Source of the DNA: Lentzea albidocapillata
GTDB taxonomy: Bacteria > Actinomycetota > Actinomycetes > Mycobacteriales > Pseudonocardiaceae
Direction: 5' to 3'
DNA length: 64,000 nucleotides
NCBI RefSeq assembly: GCF_000719115.1
Contig: NZ_JOEA01000001.1
Location: forward strand, 248,001 to 312,000
Shown: piece after piece, positions 35,739 to 44,254 of the stretch
Layout of the letters: every line of letters starts with the position of its first letter
How positions within the stretch are numbered: the first letter of the stretch is position 1
The notes under the pieces: generated by a model
Seen by the model: only the letters and a program-made list of their open reading frames with translations
Database searches by the model: none
Told to the model about the DNA's origin: nothing
Position numbers and translations under genes: made by a program

Positions 35739-36506
35739 ATGTTGCGCAAGTACCCGCGAACGCCCCACCTAGAGGGCTCGCGCCTGCAACCAGGCGACGA
35801 GGACCTCGACCAGGTGCCGTTCCGCGCGATCGCGGGGCGGCACCTCGTCGTCGAGGAGAAGCTCGACGGTGCCAACGCGGGCATCAGCTTCGACTCCGGC
35901 GGTGTGCTGAAACTCCAGTCACGCGGCCATTTCCTGGCGGGCGGGCCGAGGGAACGCCAGTTCGCGCCGTTGAAGGCGTGGGCCGCGACGCACCAGGGCG
36001 TGCTGTGGGAAAGGCTCGGCACGCGGTTCGTGCTCTACGGGGAATGGTTGTACGCCAAGCACACCGTGTTCTACGACGCGCTGCCGCACCACTTCTGCGA
36101 GTTCGACCTGCTCGACCGCACGACCGGAGAGTTCCTGTCCACACTGGAACGCCGTCGCCTGCTCTCGGGCACGCCGGTGGTGTCCGTACCGGTGCTGCAC
36201 GAAGGGCCGTTGCGCCGCTTGAAGGACCTGACGGCGTTGCTCGGCCCGTCCACGTGCCGCACTCTTCGGTGGCGCGACGAGCTGGTCGACGCGGCGCGGG
36301 CGGCGGGGCAGAACCCGGAAGTCGTTGTCGCGGAGACGGATTCGGACGACGACATGGAAGGCCTCTACATCAAGGTGGAGGAGGACGGGCGCACCGTCGA
36401 GCGCTACAAGTGGGTGCGGCCGACGTTCCACACCGCCGTGCTGGACTCGGGCAGCCACTGGCAGGACCGCCCGATCCTGCCGAACCAGGTGGTGGCCCGT
36501 GTTTGA
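35739..36506 (+). CDS. RNA ligase family protein
   Basis: A 255-residue nucleotidyltransferase of the T4 Rnl2/RNA-ligase type. Motif I KLDGAN (nucleotidyl Lys41), motif III-like GEWLYAKH (101-108), motif IV EGLYIKVE (207-214) and motif V YKWVR (223-227) are present. The enzyme would adenylate itself and seal 5'-phosphate to 3'-hydroxyl ends. The next gene, overlapping by 8 bp, encodes an end-healing enzyme, so the pair repair broken RNA or nicked nucleic acid. No C-terminal specificity domain is present, so substrate choice is unknown. The ATG lies 7 nt after TACAAA. Confidence 0.88.
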   Translation: MLRKYPRTPHLEGSRLQPGDEDLDQVPFRAIAGRHLVVEEKLDGANAGISFDSGGVLKLQSRGHFLAGGPRERQFAPLKAWAATHQGVLWERLGTRFVLYGEWLYAKHTVFYDALPHHFCEFDLLDRTTGEFLSTLERRRLLSGTPVVSVPVLHEGPLRRLKDLTALLGPSTCRTLRWRDELVDAARAAGQNPEVVVAETDSDDDMEGLYIKVEEDGRTVERYKWVRPTFHTAVLDSGSHWQDRPILPNQVVARV

Positions 36507-37632
36507 GCAACTCTGCCCGACTGGTCCAGAGTGGACTCTCGACTGGGACGCCGTGCGCTCGGCGTTCCCGTGGGTGCGCGCACTCGAAGGCGTGCCGCAG
36601 GACCCTGTGCACCACGCAGAGGGTGACGTCGCCACGCACACCCGGATGGCGTGCGAGGCCCTGGTGTCGCTGCCCGAATGGCGGTCGCGTCCCGAGGCGG
36701 ATCGAGTGCGCCTGTTCGCGACAGTGCTGCTGCACGACGCCGCGAAGCCGTTCCACACGCAGATCGCCGACGGCCGAGTCACCGCCCACGGCCACTCCCG
36801 CGCCGGAGACCTGCTGGCGCGCAAGCTGTTGTGGGAGATGGGACGCCCGATCGCCTGGCGAGAGTACGTCGCCGCGCTGGTGCGCCACCACCAGGTACCG
36901 TTCTGGGCGCTGGAACGCCCCGACCTCGACCGCATCGCGTTCCGGGTGAGCCTGCTCGCGCGCAACGACGACCTGGCGACGCTCGCCCGCGCCGACATCC
37001 TCGGCCGGATCTGCGGCGACGCGGACTCGGTGCTGGAGAACATCGCGCTGTTCGAGGAGTACTGCCGCGAACGCGACTGCCTGGACCGGCCGCGTGCCTT
37101 CCCGTCCGACCACGCCCGGTTCCAGTACTTCCGCACGCCCGGCCGGGACCCCGGCTACGCCGCTTACGACGACACGCGTGTCGAGGTGACGGTGCTATCC
37201 GGCCTGCCGGGCGTCGGTAAGGACCACTGGATCGCCGCCCACCGGCCGGGCTGGCCGGTGGTGAGCCTCGACGCGGTGCGCTCAAGACTGGGCATCGCGC
37301 CCGACGGCGACCAGCGCGCCGTCGCCGCCGCCGCGTTCGAGGAAGCCCGAACACTGTTGCGGGCGGGGGAGCGGTTCGTCTGGAACGCGACCAACATCTC
37401 CCAGCAACTGCGCGAGCGCTGCATCGGACTCGCTGCCGACTACCGCGCCCGCATCACCCTGGTCGGACTCGAAGCGCCGAAGAACGTGATCCACGCTCGC
37501 AACCGCGCCCGCCCGGAGCCTGTGCCGGCCGCCGTGATCGACCGGCTCGTCGGCAAGTGGGAGGCGGTGGACCTCACCGAGGCGCATGTCGTCGAACGGG
37601 TGGACACCGCACTGCCCTCAACCCGTTCTTGA
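36499..37632 (+). CDS. HD phosphoesterase-polynucleotide kinase fusion (HD-Pnk)
   Basis: A 377-residue two-domain end-healing enzyme. The N-terminal HD domain (about 1-200) has His/Asp metal ligands in HHAEGDVATHTRM, LLHDAAKPF (HD at 79-80), HGHS and RHHQ. The C-terminal kinase (225-377) has P-loop GLPGVGKD (235-242) and acceptor-site DAVR (258-261). HD-Pnk enzymes described from Runella remove 2',3'-cyclic phosphate and phosphorylate 5'-OH. With the upstream ligase this gives a complete heal-and-seal set. GTG 36499 overlaps the ligase stop by 8 bp, so translation is coupled. Confidence 0.85.
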   Translation: MFEQLCPTGPEWTLDWDAVRSAFPWVRALEGVPQDPVHHAEGDVATHTRMACEALVSLPEWRSRPEADRVRLFATVLLHDAAKPFHTQIADGRVTAHGHSRAGDLLARKLLWEMGRPIAWREYVAALVRHHQVPFWALERPDLDRIAFRVSLLARNDDLATLARADILGRICGDADSVLENIALFEEYCRERDCLDRPRAFPSDHARFQYFRTPGRDPGYAAYDDTRVEVTVLSGLPGVGKDHWIAAHRPGWPVVSLDAVRSRLGIAPDGDQRAVAAAAFEEARTLLRAGERFVWNATNISQQLRERCIGLAADYRARITLVGLEAPKNVIHARNRARPEPVPAAVIDRLVGKWEAVDLTEAHVVERVDTALPSTRS

Positions 37633-37638
37633 CTCAAG

Positions 37639-37656
37639 ATCCATATATCAGTTCAG
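37639..37656. repeat. ATAT dyad copy 6 (damaged)
   Basis: ATCCATATATCAGTTCAG equals the copy at 63753 with one G missing. It follows the HD-Pnk stop by 7 bp. Confidence 0.6.
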
Positions 37657-37761
37657 CCGGCCTTGAGCAGGCCCGCGATCAGCGCCGTGGTTCCTGCGTC
37701 ATCTGACGCAAGCCGCGGCGTGCTCGCGCGTTCGCCTTCGTTATGTCAACCCGACATCGTG

Positions 37762-37816
37762 CTGACCAGCGGTTTAGCAATGACTCTTTTGACGACGTCG
37801 TCAAAAGAGTCATTGC
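37762..37816 (+). repeat. REP-like palindromic element, type B copy 1
   Basis: Head CTGACCAGCGGTTTA followed by a perfect 40-bp palindrome (37777-37816, arms GCAATGACTCTTTTGACGAC) with no loop. The arm layout GTC..C..AAA..TTGC..AAG is shared with type A. It lies 130 bp downstream of the HD-Pnk stop. Confidence 0.85.
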
Positions 37817-37864
37817 CAAGGGGCCAGGAACTCGCCCGGCGGGCTGCGGAGGGCCCGTCGGGCG

Positions 37865-37904
37865 CTGATATATCGGTTGGCGAGGGCGGCAGCCGATATG
37901 TCGG
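37865..37904. repeat. ATAT dyad copy 7 (two half elements)
   Basis: CTGATATATCGG (37865-37876) and CCGATATGTCGG (37893-37904), 16 bp apart and distal to the palindrome, just before the DUF4142 stop. Confidence 0.6.
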
Positions 37905-37914
37905 TGGGCAAGGG

Positions 37915-39144
37915 TCAGCGGCGGTGTTCTCCGTGGTGGCCGACTGCGCGGACCAGCCAGAGGGTGCCCGCGCCGGCGACCACCAGGACGGCGATGCCGG
38001 TGAGGAAGCCGATGCTCGTGGACGAGTCGTCGGGTTGCGGTGGAGGGCTGCTGTTGGACTTTTGCTGGGTGAGAGCCGGGATGTCGGTCATCTGCAGCGA
38101 GTTCGCCTTCACGAGGCCGGTGCTCTCCAGCAGGAGCATGTGCTTGAGCAGGATGGTCAGGGCGGTCTGGGCGGCGATGCGCGCGGGGACGTTCTTGGTC
38201 GTCGCGCGGGCGTGGGCGACCTGGCTGACGAGCGAGCCGTCGGCCGCGCGTGACAGGTTCGCGTACATGCTGTCGAGTTCCTCGCCCGAGCTGGACGAGA
38301 TGGCGTTCGCCCACGACTTCTGTTCCGTCGTCGGTTCGGAGGGCAGGTCCACGCCGATCTGGCGGGCGGCCTCCGTGACCGCCTGAGCCAGCTGGGTGTG
38401 CTCGGCGGCGAGCTGGCCCGCGACCTTGCGGACCTTCGCTTCGCGGGCTCGGTTGGAGCTTTCTCGGCTGGCCGGTTTCTGCCACAGCGAATGCTGGGTG
38501 AGCAGTACGAGCAATTCCCGGTCCGACGGTTCGATGTTCTGGCCGATGACGCGGACCGCGTTCACCTGTGCCTTGGCTGTCACCAGTTCGAACGCGGACG
38601 GGTCGGCCTTGCCGGTGTTCTCCAGGACCGTCATTGTACGAATCAGCATTTGCGAGGCCTGGTGCGCGAGCGTTCGAATTGTGGTGTTCTGCGTTGTCGC
38701 TCGCGTTTGCACGGCCATTACGAGAAGCCCGCCCTGTGCCTGCCGGACGATCGTCGCGTAGGCGCGGTCGTGGTTGTCCCCGGTGCGTCCTGCCATCTCA
38801 TCGATGAGTGACTGGTGTTCACTGCTGACGTCGTTCGGCAGGACCACTCCCAGTCCTTCGGCGGATTTCAGCAGATCGATGTCGAGTCGTGAATGCCCTT
38901 CGAATACGTCCCGTCCGGCATTGCTTGTGCCGACGTCCGTGGAACGTGCGGGAGCTTCTTTGCTCACCGGCACCAACCAAGAGTTTGCTTGCCTCAGAGA
39001 AACCATGAACGAACGGTCTGACGGTTGTACTTCTGTCGATTGCGCATTAGCCGGGACGGCTCCGATGAAAGCCCCCAGAAATACGACAGACAGGATGGTG
39101 AACAGCGCTACGTGCTGTCCCAGCGTGTCCAATCGGTGACGCAT
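37915..39144 (-). CDS. Exported DUF4142 double-domain membrane protein
   Basis: A 409-residue exported protein. A signal-anchor (LFTILSVVFLGAFIGAVPANAQ) is followed by two helical DUF4142-type domains of about 150 residues (first about 38-190, second about 195-340). Each begins with a DRxLLVxLRQAxxW-type block. A Ser/Pro/Gln linker and C-terminal TM helix with a His/Arg cytoplasmic tail end the protein. DUF4142 is a ferritin-like helical fold with no proven role. The ATG has GGGAGGG 11 nt upstream. It diverges from an ECF sigma/anti-sigma pair across a region with a CRP-type site. Confidence 0.85.
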   Translation of the reverse strand: MRHRLDTLGQHVALFTILSVVFLGAFIGAVPANAQSTEVQPSDRSFMVSLRQANSWLVPVSKEAPARSTDVGTSNAGRDVFEGHSRLDIDLLKSAEGLGVVLPNDVSSEHQSLIDEMAGRTGDNHDRAYATIVRQAQGGLLVMAVQTRATTQNTTIRTLAHQASQMLIRTMTVLENTGKADPSAFELVTAKAQVNAVRVIGQNIEPSDRELLVLLTQHSLWQKPASRESSNRAREAKVRKVAGQLAAEHTQLAQAVTEAARQIGVDLPSEPTTEQKSWANAISSSSGEELDSMYANLSRAADGSLVSQVAHARATTKNVPARIAAQTALTILLKHMLLLESTGLVKANSLQMTDIPALTQQKSNSSPPPQPDDSSTSIGFLTGIAVLVVAGAGTLWLVRAVGHHGEHRR

Positions 39145-39232
39145 AGTGCCCGTTCCCTCCCGCGATCGAGCTGCCTTCGAAGGTGATACGCGCAGGTAGG
39201 GTCGGGGTTCACCGGGCATGCCCAGATGTGTA

Positions 39233-39248
39233 TGTGACGTGGATCACA
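39233..39248. promoter_or_regulatory. CRP/FNR-type dyad
   Basis: TGTGACGTGGATCACA is a perfect TGTGA-N6-TCACA site between the DUF4142 gene (89 bp away) and the ECF sigma gene (157 bp away). A Crp/GlxR-type regulator is the likely ligand. Confidence 0.7.
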
Positions 39249-39404
39249 CAACAATTCGCGAACCATTTGGTCCTGATTTACGTACCCGAGAGGTTTTCGT
39301 GTTCGCGATGTAGGATCTGGGCGATTCCGTGCTCGGCCACCGAGTCGCTAGGACTGCCGCCCGAAGCGAACCTGTCGCCGATACCTGGGGAGGTTGTCAG
39401 CTTC

Positions 39405-39932
39405 GTGGTTGATCAGGGCAAGGTCGCACAAGCCCACCAGGACGAAGAATTGCTCACGTTGCTCTACGGGCAGTTCCAGCGGATGTTGTTCTCGCAGGTC
39501 CTGTGCCTGACCAACTACGACCGCCAGTGGACGGAAGATGTGGTCCAGGAGACGTTGATCAGGGCTTGGCAGAACTCCGCGCATCTCGTTCGCGAGCCGG
39601 GTATGTTGCGCGGCTGGCTTTGTACTGTGGCTCGTCGCATTGTGATCGACGGATGGCGGAGCCGTCAGGCGCGCCCGCAGGAAGTTGAATTGCTGCGTCC
39701 GGACATCGCTGAATCCCCGGACGACACGGAACAGACACTTTCAGTAATGGTCATTACTGAGGTAGTACGCCAATTGAGTGATGAACACCGTTCGGCGATC
39801 TACGAAACGTATGTCATGGGGCGAACGGTGAGGGAGGCCGCGATCGTTCTGGGTGTCCCGGAAGGAACCGTCAAGTCCCGGTTGTACAAGGCGATGCACA
39901 CGATCCGCCGGGCGCTGCAGGACAGGAGCTAG
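39405..39932 (+). CDS. ECF RNA polymerase sigma factor
   Basis: A 175-residue ECF sigma. Region 2 (LYGQFQRMLFSQVLCL to EDVVQETLIRAWQNS with RGWLCTVARRIVIDGWR) binds the -10 element. Region 4 (LSDEHRSAIYETYVMGRTVREAAIVLGVPEGTVKSRLYKAMHTIRRAL) is the -35 HTH. A zinc-finger anti-sigma gene starts 2 bp after its stop. GTG 39405 has GGGGAGG 11 nt upstream; a TTG at 39394 is an alternative. Upstream in-frame sequence lacks conserved residues. Confidence 0.9.
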   Translation: MVDQGKVAQAHQDEELLTLLYGQFQRMLFSQVLCLTNYDRQWTEDVVQETLIRAWQNSAHLVREPGMLRGWLCTVARRIVIDGWRSRQARPQEVELLRPDIAESPDDTEQTLSVMVITEVVRQLSDEHRSAIYETYVMGRTVREAAIVLGVPEGTVKSRLYKAMHTIRRALQDRS

Positions 39933-39934
39933 TG

Positions 39935-40375
39935 ATGGTGACCCATCAACCACATCACGAGCACGCGGGAGCAGGAGCAGACCAAGATCAGGACGACGAA
40001 AACCGCACGAGCCCGGAAGGGCCGTGCGGTGATGTGGCGGCGTATGTGCTGGGCGTGCTCGACCCGGCGCAGCACGTCAGCTTCTCCCGGCACCTAGCCG
40101 GGTGTGAGACCTGCCGGCTTGATGCGGCCGACTTCGGCGTGTTCGTTCCGGTGTTGCGGCCGGTGTTGACCGAAAGTCCACCCGGCATGCGCGAGCCGTG
40201 CGCTGTCGCCCGCAGCATCCTGCTGGTGGCGGCGGGCGTCGTCGTCGCCATCGCCGCGGTGCTGTCGGTTGTGGACTCGCTGGCCTCGCACGCCGACAAC
40301 CCCGTCGACGTCGGCACTCTCACGCGCGCGGAACCTGTCCACGCCGAGAGGTTTCCGCTGGTGGGACCCTTGTGA
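39935..40375 (+). CDS. Zinc-finger anti-sigma factor (ZAS-type)
   Basis: A 146-residue membrane anti-sigma factor. The zinc motif HLAGCETC (HxxxCxxC) lies near residues 51-58 after AAYVLGVLDP, the family block that contacts sigma. A TM helix at about 89-109 is followed by a short extracytoplasmic tail of about 35 residues that may sense stress. ATG 39935 has AGGAG about 7 nt upstream and the gene is coupled to the sigma gene. The signal is unknown. Confidence 0.88.
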   Translation: MVTHQPHHEHAGAGADQDQDDENRTSPEGPCGDVAAYVLGVLDPAQHVSFSRHLAGCETCRLDAADFGVFVPVLRPVLTESPPGMREPCAVARSILLVAAGVVVAIAAVLSVVDSLASHADNPVDVGTLTRAEPVHAERFPLVGPL

Positions 40376-40610
40376 ATCCTGGCGGGAACCGATGAGCAGA
40401 CAGGCGAGGCGGAACCACCCGCGCACCAGCCTGGCGAAGATCATCGCGCTGTACCCGCTCACCACTGCGAACAGCTCACAGTTCCGTTGGTCGTTACCTG
40501 TGGGTAAGTTTGCCCGACGGCGAAGCGCAGGTCTCTACGGTCGGCACCGAAGGAACACCGAAACCTTCGACCTGCGGTCCTCTCGGTACCGAAGGCAGGG
40601 GTGAACAGAG

Positions 40611-43151
40611 GTGACATCTCCACTACTCGGCCGGGACTCGGAACTCGCGACTCTCGGACGTTTGCTGGACGACGCGGTCCAGGGAACTGGCTCGTGCGTC
40701 GTCGTCACCGGTGGGTTCGGCATCGGCAAGACGGCGGTCCTCGACGCGCTCGCCGCCGACGCCCGCCAACGCGGGTTCACCGTTCGCCTGGCCAAGAGCG
40801 CCCGCCTGGAGAGCCACCTCCCCGGCGCGGTGGTGCGGCAGCTCGCACCGTGTCTCGCGAACGAGCACGACCTGGAAGAGCTGTACGCGCGCGCCGCGAA
40901 CTCCGCACGCAAGTCGCCGATCCTGATGGTCATCGACGACGTGCATGTCGCCGACACCTTCTCCAAGCGCGCGCTCGCGTACCTGCGGCCACGGCTGCAG
41001 GAGATGCCGGTCGTCATCGCGCTCGGCGCGTCCCAGGGCTACCTCGCCACGGACGAGGTCACGCTGCCCGAGATCGCCGGCGCCCACCCGAACCGCCTCG
41101 ACCTCGCCGGCCTCGACGTCACCGCCGTCGAAAGCCTCACCGAGAAGTTCCCGGGCCGGGACGCGAAGCGCTGCCACGAGCTCACCGGCGGCAACCCCTA
41201 TCTGCTACAAGCGTTGCTACGCGAGGAAGGCGAGGGTTCGGCCGCGGTCGGCGAGATGATCGGCATGCGGCTGCGCGAGTACACCGGCGCCGCCGAGGTC
41301 GCCCGGTCCGCGGCGGTCCTGGACGGTGACGCCGGCCTCGAACTGCTCTCCGCGCTCACCGGTTTCGACGCGCTGCCCGCCGTCGACATGCTCGTCCGCC
41401 TGGGCGTGCTCGCGGACACCGACCCGCTGACGTTCCGGTATCCCTTCGTGCGCAACAGCATCCTCGCCGACATGCCGATCGCGGTCCGTTCCGCCGCGCA
41501 CTCCCGCGCCGCCTGGCTGCTGTTCGAGTCGGACGCTCCGGACGAGCGCGTCGCCGAGCACGTGCTGAAGGCCAGGTCCGTGCGCTTACCGTGGTCCGTC
41601 GACCTGCTGCGCGAGGTCGGCGGCGTCGAGCACCTGGAACGGGCGCTCGAAGAGCACCTGTCCGACGAGGACCGTTTGGCGATCGAGGTCGAACTCGGAC
41701 ACACGGAACACCTGCAGGACAACGCACTGGGCCGCGACCGGGTCCGTGACGCGCTGGTGCGGTGCGAGGATCCGAACCTCGCCGCGAACGTCGCGCTGGC
41801 GTTGATCCAGCGCATGTGCACGGGTTCGGACGCTCACTTCGCCGTCTCTCTCGCGATCATGGTCGTCGCCCGGTTGCTGCCGGAGGACCGCGACAAGGTC
41901 TGGAACCTCGTCTGCACCACCTATCTCCTGGCCGCCAACCGCGACGCGCGCATGGCCAACTGCGCGGGCAAGTACTTCGAGGACCTTGTCGGTGACATCC
42001 CGCAGGCCCCGAACCTCAAACGCGCCCGGTCGGCACTGCTCGCGGTCGGCAACGCGCGCAGCGGCGACTCGTACACCGAGGCCGTCGAGTACGCGCTGGA
42101 GGCACTCGAAGGTGAGTGGATCGACGTCTTCGGCGCGTCCTACATCTTCACGTTCCTCGTGCCGGTGCTCGGCGACAATCCCGAGCACATCAACAAGTTC
42201 TGGCTCTCGCACAGCACCGCGCCGGTCTCGCACGACCCGCACCTGCGCCGCGGGATGCTCAGCATGATCGCCCGCGCCTGCGCCTTCCACAACAGCGGAG
42301 ACCTGGCGCGCGCGTACACGTTCCTGACGCCGCCGGTCTCGACGGGCAACAGGGAGTGCCCGGCCGTCGTGCTCGCGACCGCAAAGCTCGCCGAGGTCTG
42401 CATCGAGATGGGCCAGTTCGACGAGGCGGCCCCGCTCGTCGCGGAAGACGGCAACCTGTTGCAACACATCAACATCGTCTACGCCCGCGGCCGGCTCAAG
42501 CTCGCGTCGTGCCACGCGGAGGGTGCGCTGGAGGACCTGCTGGAAGCGGGCCGCCGGCTCACCGCACGCGAGATGCCCAACCCCGCGCTCATCGCGTGGC
42601 GGCATCACGCCGTGCGCGCATACCTGGCGCTGGGCAACCGTGACGATGCTGCCCGGCTCGCGCACGAGGAACTCGACCTGGCCAAGCGGTGGGGGTCGAC
42701 GAGGGTGATCGGCACGGCGTTGATGAGCGTCGGCATGAGCACCGACGACATCGACATCCTCACCGAGGCCGAACAACTTTTCGCCTCGTCACCGCACCGC
42801 CTGCTGCACGCCCAGTCGTTGTACTGGCTCGGCCACCATCTGCGCCGCAAGGGCCGGGCCGACGAGGCCGCGGACCGCCTGCGGAGGTCGTTCGAACTGG
42901 CCCGCCAGCTGAGCGCGCACCCGCTGGCCAAACTCGCGGGCAACGAGGTCCGCGACGAGGACGACCAGGTGCAGGGCCTGACCAAGCAGGAGAACCGGGT
43001 CGCGCGGATGGCGGCGCAGGGCCTGACGAACCGGCAGATCGCCGAAGACCTGCACCTCACCCGGCGCACGGTGGAACTGCACCTGTCGAGCGCCTACCGC
43101 AAGCTCGGCATCACGGGACGAGCTGAGCTCGTCGCCGCTTTGTGGTCCTGA
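40611..43151 (+). CDS. Large ATP-binding LuxR-type regulator (LAL family)
   Basis: An 846-residue regulator. An N-terminal AAA/STAND NTPase has Walker A GGFGIGKT (34-41) and Walker B ILMVIDDVH (104-112). A long TPR-like helical midsection (about 300-760) precedes the C-terminal LuxR HTH (LTKQENRVARMAAQGLTNRQIAEDLHLTRRTVELHL). Such LAL proteins activate secondary-metabolite clusters or sugar use. No biosynthetic cluster is visible here, so its targets are unknown. GTG 40611 follows a 235-bp stretch with no supported gene. It is convergent with eda. Confidence 0.9.
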   Translation: MTSPLLGRDSELATLGRLLDDAVQGTGSCVVVTGGFGIGKTAVLDALAADARQRGFTVRLAKSARLESHLPGAVVRQLAPCLANEHDLEELYARAANSARKSPILMVIDDVHVADTFSKRALAYLRPRLQEMPVVIALGASQGYLATDEVTLPEIAGAHPNRLDLAGLDVTAVESLTEKFPGRDAKRCHELTGGNPYLLQALLREEGEGSAAVGEMIGMRLREYTGAAEVARSAAVLDGDAGLELLSALTGFDALPAVDMLVRLGVLADTDPLTFRYPFVRNSILADMPIAVRSAAHSRAAWLLFESDAPDERVAEHVLKARSVRLPWSVDLLREVGGVEHLERALEEHLSDEDRLAIEVELGHTEHLQDNALGRDRVRDALVRCEDPNLAANVALALIQRMCTGSDAHFAVSLAIMVVARLLPEDRDKVWNLVCTTYLLAANRDARMANCAGKYFEDLVGDIPQAPNLKRARSALLAVGNARSGDSYTEAVEYALEALEGEWIDVFGASYIFTFLVPVLGDNPEHINKFWLSHSTAPVSHDPHLRRGMLSMIARACAFHNSGDLARAYTFLTPPVSTGNRECPAVVLATAKLAEVCIEMGQFDEAAPLVAEDGNLLQHINIVYARGRLKLASCHAEGALEDLLEAGRRLTAREMPNPALIAWRHHAVRAYLALGNRDDAARLAHEELDLAKRWGSTRVIGTALMSVGMSTDDIDILTEAEQLFASSPHRLLHAQSLYWLGHHLRRKGRADEAADRLRRSFELARQLSAHPLAKLAGNEVRDEDDQVQGLTKQENRVARMAAQGLTNRQIAEDLHLTRRTVELHLSSAYRKLGITGRAELVAALWS

Positions 43152-43215
43152 CGGCGACCAGCAGGCCCGTGTGCCGGTCTTGTGATTGAGCCGAACTTCC
43201 GGTCCGTGATCTGGG

Positions 43216-43863
43216 TTATCCGAGTTGTGAAGCCTCGCGCGCAAGGGCCTCGATGCGGTCCCAGTCGCCCTGCACGAGCGCGTCCTTGGGAGCCAGCCAC
43301 GAGCCGCCGACGCAACCGACGTTCGGCAGCGCGAGGTAGTTCGGCGCGGTCTGCGGGGTGATGCCGCCGGTCGGGCAGAACCGCACGTGCGGGACCGGAC
43401 CGCCGATCGACTTCAGGTAGTCGACCCCGCCCGCCGCCTCGGCCGGGAAGAACTTCAGCGCGGTCAGCCCGCGCTCGGCCAGCCGCAGCACCTCGGACAC
43501 CGTCGCCGCGCCCGGCAGGTACGGCAGCCCGGTCGCGTCCGCCGCGTCGAGCACCCGGTCGGTCGTGCCGGGAGTGACGAGGAACGCCGCGCCGGCCTTC
43601 GCCGCCTGCTCCGCGTGCTCCGGTGCCGTGACGGTGCCCGCGCCGATCACGATCTCCGGGACTTCGCGCGCGACGTTCTCGATCGCGGCCAGCGCGGCAG
43701 GGGTGCGCAGCGTGAGCTCGATGACGCGAACGCCACCGCGCAGCAGTGCCTGAGCGAGCGGCACCGCGTGGTCGGCGTCGTCGACCACGACGACGGGGAT
43801 GACGGGCGACAGACCGAGGAGGTCCGCGCCGGTGGTCACCCGAAGATTGTCACCGTTGGTCAC
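43216..43863 (-). CDS. eda: KDPG aldolase
   Basis: 2-Dehydro-3-deoxy-phosphogluconate aldolase of the class I type, 215 residues. Lys137 in LKFFPAE forms the Schiff base, Glu49 in IELTLRTP is the base, and the phosphate loop GGITPQTAPNY is present. It splits KDPG to pyruvate and glyceraldehyde 3-phosphate as the last Entner-Doudoroff step. The GTG start has AAGGAGAG 5 nt upstream. It is on the same strand as edd but 391 bp downstream of it, so it may have its own promoter inside that gap. Confidence 0.95.
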   Translation of the reverse strand: MTNGDNLRVTTGADLLGLSPVIPVVVVDDADHAVPLAQALLRGGVRVIELTLRTPAALAAIENVAREVPEIVIGAGTVTAPEHAEQAAKAGAAFLVTPGTTDRVLDAADATGLPYLPGAATVSEVLRLAERGLTALKFFPAEAAGGVDYLKSIGGPVPHVRFCPTGGITPQTAPNYLALPNVGCVGGSWLAPKDALVQGDWDRIEALAREASQLG

Positions 43864-43917
43864 TGCTGCTCTCCTTGCCGAACTGGGCCGAATCTGGGGC
43901 CGGGTGTGGAACTGAAA

Positions 43918-43936
43918 CCGATATATCGCATATCAG
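43918..43936. repeat. ATAT dyad copy 8
   Basis: CCGATATATCGCATATCAG, 55 bp upstream of the eda start. This copy, with 21091, is one of the few at a promoter position. Confidence 0.65.
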
Positions 43937-43998
43937 TCTGCCTGTCGTCCCTTGCGGACTGCCCTCACGCCCGCCGTCCTTACACCTGCTGCTCCTAG

Positions 43999-44055
43999 CC
44001 GGATGCAAAAAACGTTTGCGGACGAAGTCAAAAGACTCATTGCAATGGCATCCGG
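43999..44055. repeat. Chimeric palindromic element (A-left, B-right)
   Basis: From 44003 the left side ATGCAAAAAACGTTTGCGG matches a type A arm, while the right side AAGTCAAAAGACTCATTGC (to 44043) matches a type B arm. CCGGATGC and GCATCCGG bracket the unit. The halves do not pair well with each other. Confidence 0.65.
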
Positions 44056-44154
44056 GCAGGTGGCAGGGCGGTTGCGGACGGGCTGGGCGGTGAGGTCGGC
44101 GCGGTCTGCGGACGAGTTGGCGGGCTGGGTTTGGCCGGGCTTCGCCGCGCCTTT

Positions 44155-44209
44155 GCAATGGGTCTTTTGACGACGAAGTCCAAAGAGTCATTGCTAAGGC
44201 GCAGGTCAG
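44155..44209 (-). repeat. REP-like palindromic element, type B copy 2
   Basis: The minus-strand head CTGACCTGCGCCTTA (44209-44195) leads into a 40-bp type B palindrome (44155-44194) with several mismatches. It lies about 45 bp past the edd stop, in the same sense as edd. Confidence 0.75.
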
Positions 44210-44223
44210 CTGTGGTGTTAGGG

Positions 44224-44235
44224 CCAATATATTGG
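44224..44235. repeat. ATAT dyad copy 9
   Basis: CCAATATATTGG, a perfect 12-bp palindrome, 19 bp downstream of the edd stop codon. Confidence 0.6.
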
Positions 44236-44254
44236 TGGTGCGGGAGTGGGACGG

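Larger units (their letters stand above)
37633..37914. other. 282-bp intergenic region rich in repeats
   Basis: Between the convergent HD-Pnk and DUF4142 genes. It holds ATAT dyad copies 6 and 7, one REP-like element and a small hairpin GCGTCATCTGACGC near 37697. No coding sequence is supported. Confidence 0.7.
43864..44254. other. 391-bp edd-eda intergenic region with repeats
   Basis: Contains ATAT dyads at 43918 and 44224, a mixed A/B palindrome at 44003 and a REP-like type B element at 44155. On the minus strand it carries the eda leader. No coding sequence is supported. Confidence 0.7.

Noticed and set aside
35739..37632. RNA ligase pair as phage remnant
   Set aside because: No phage structural, lysis or integrase genes are near and GC content and codon use match the neighbours.
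40392..40604. Possible small ORF between the anti-sigma and LAL genes
   Set aside because: No ribosome site, no recognisable composition bias and no conserved motif; reported as gene-free sequence.
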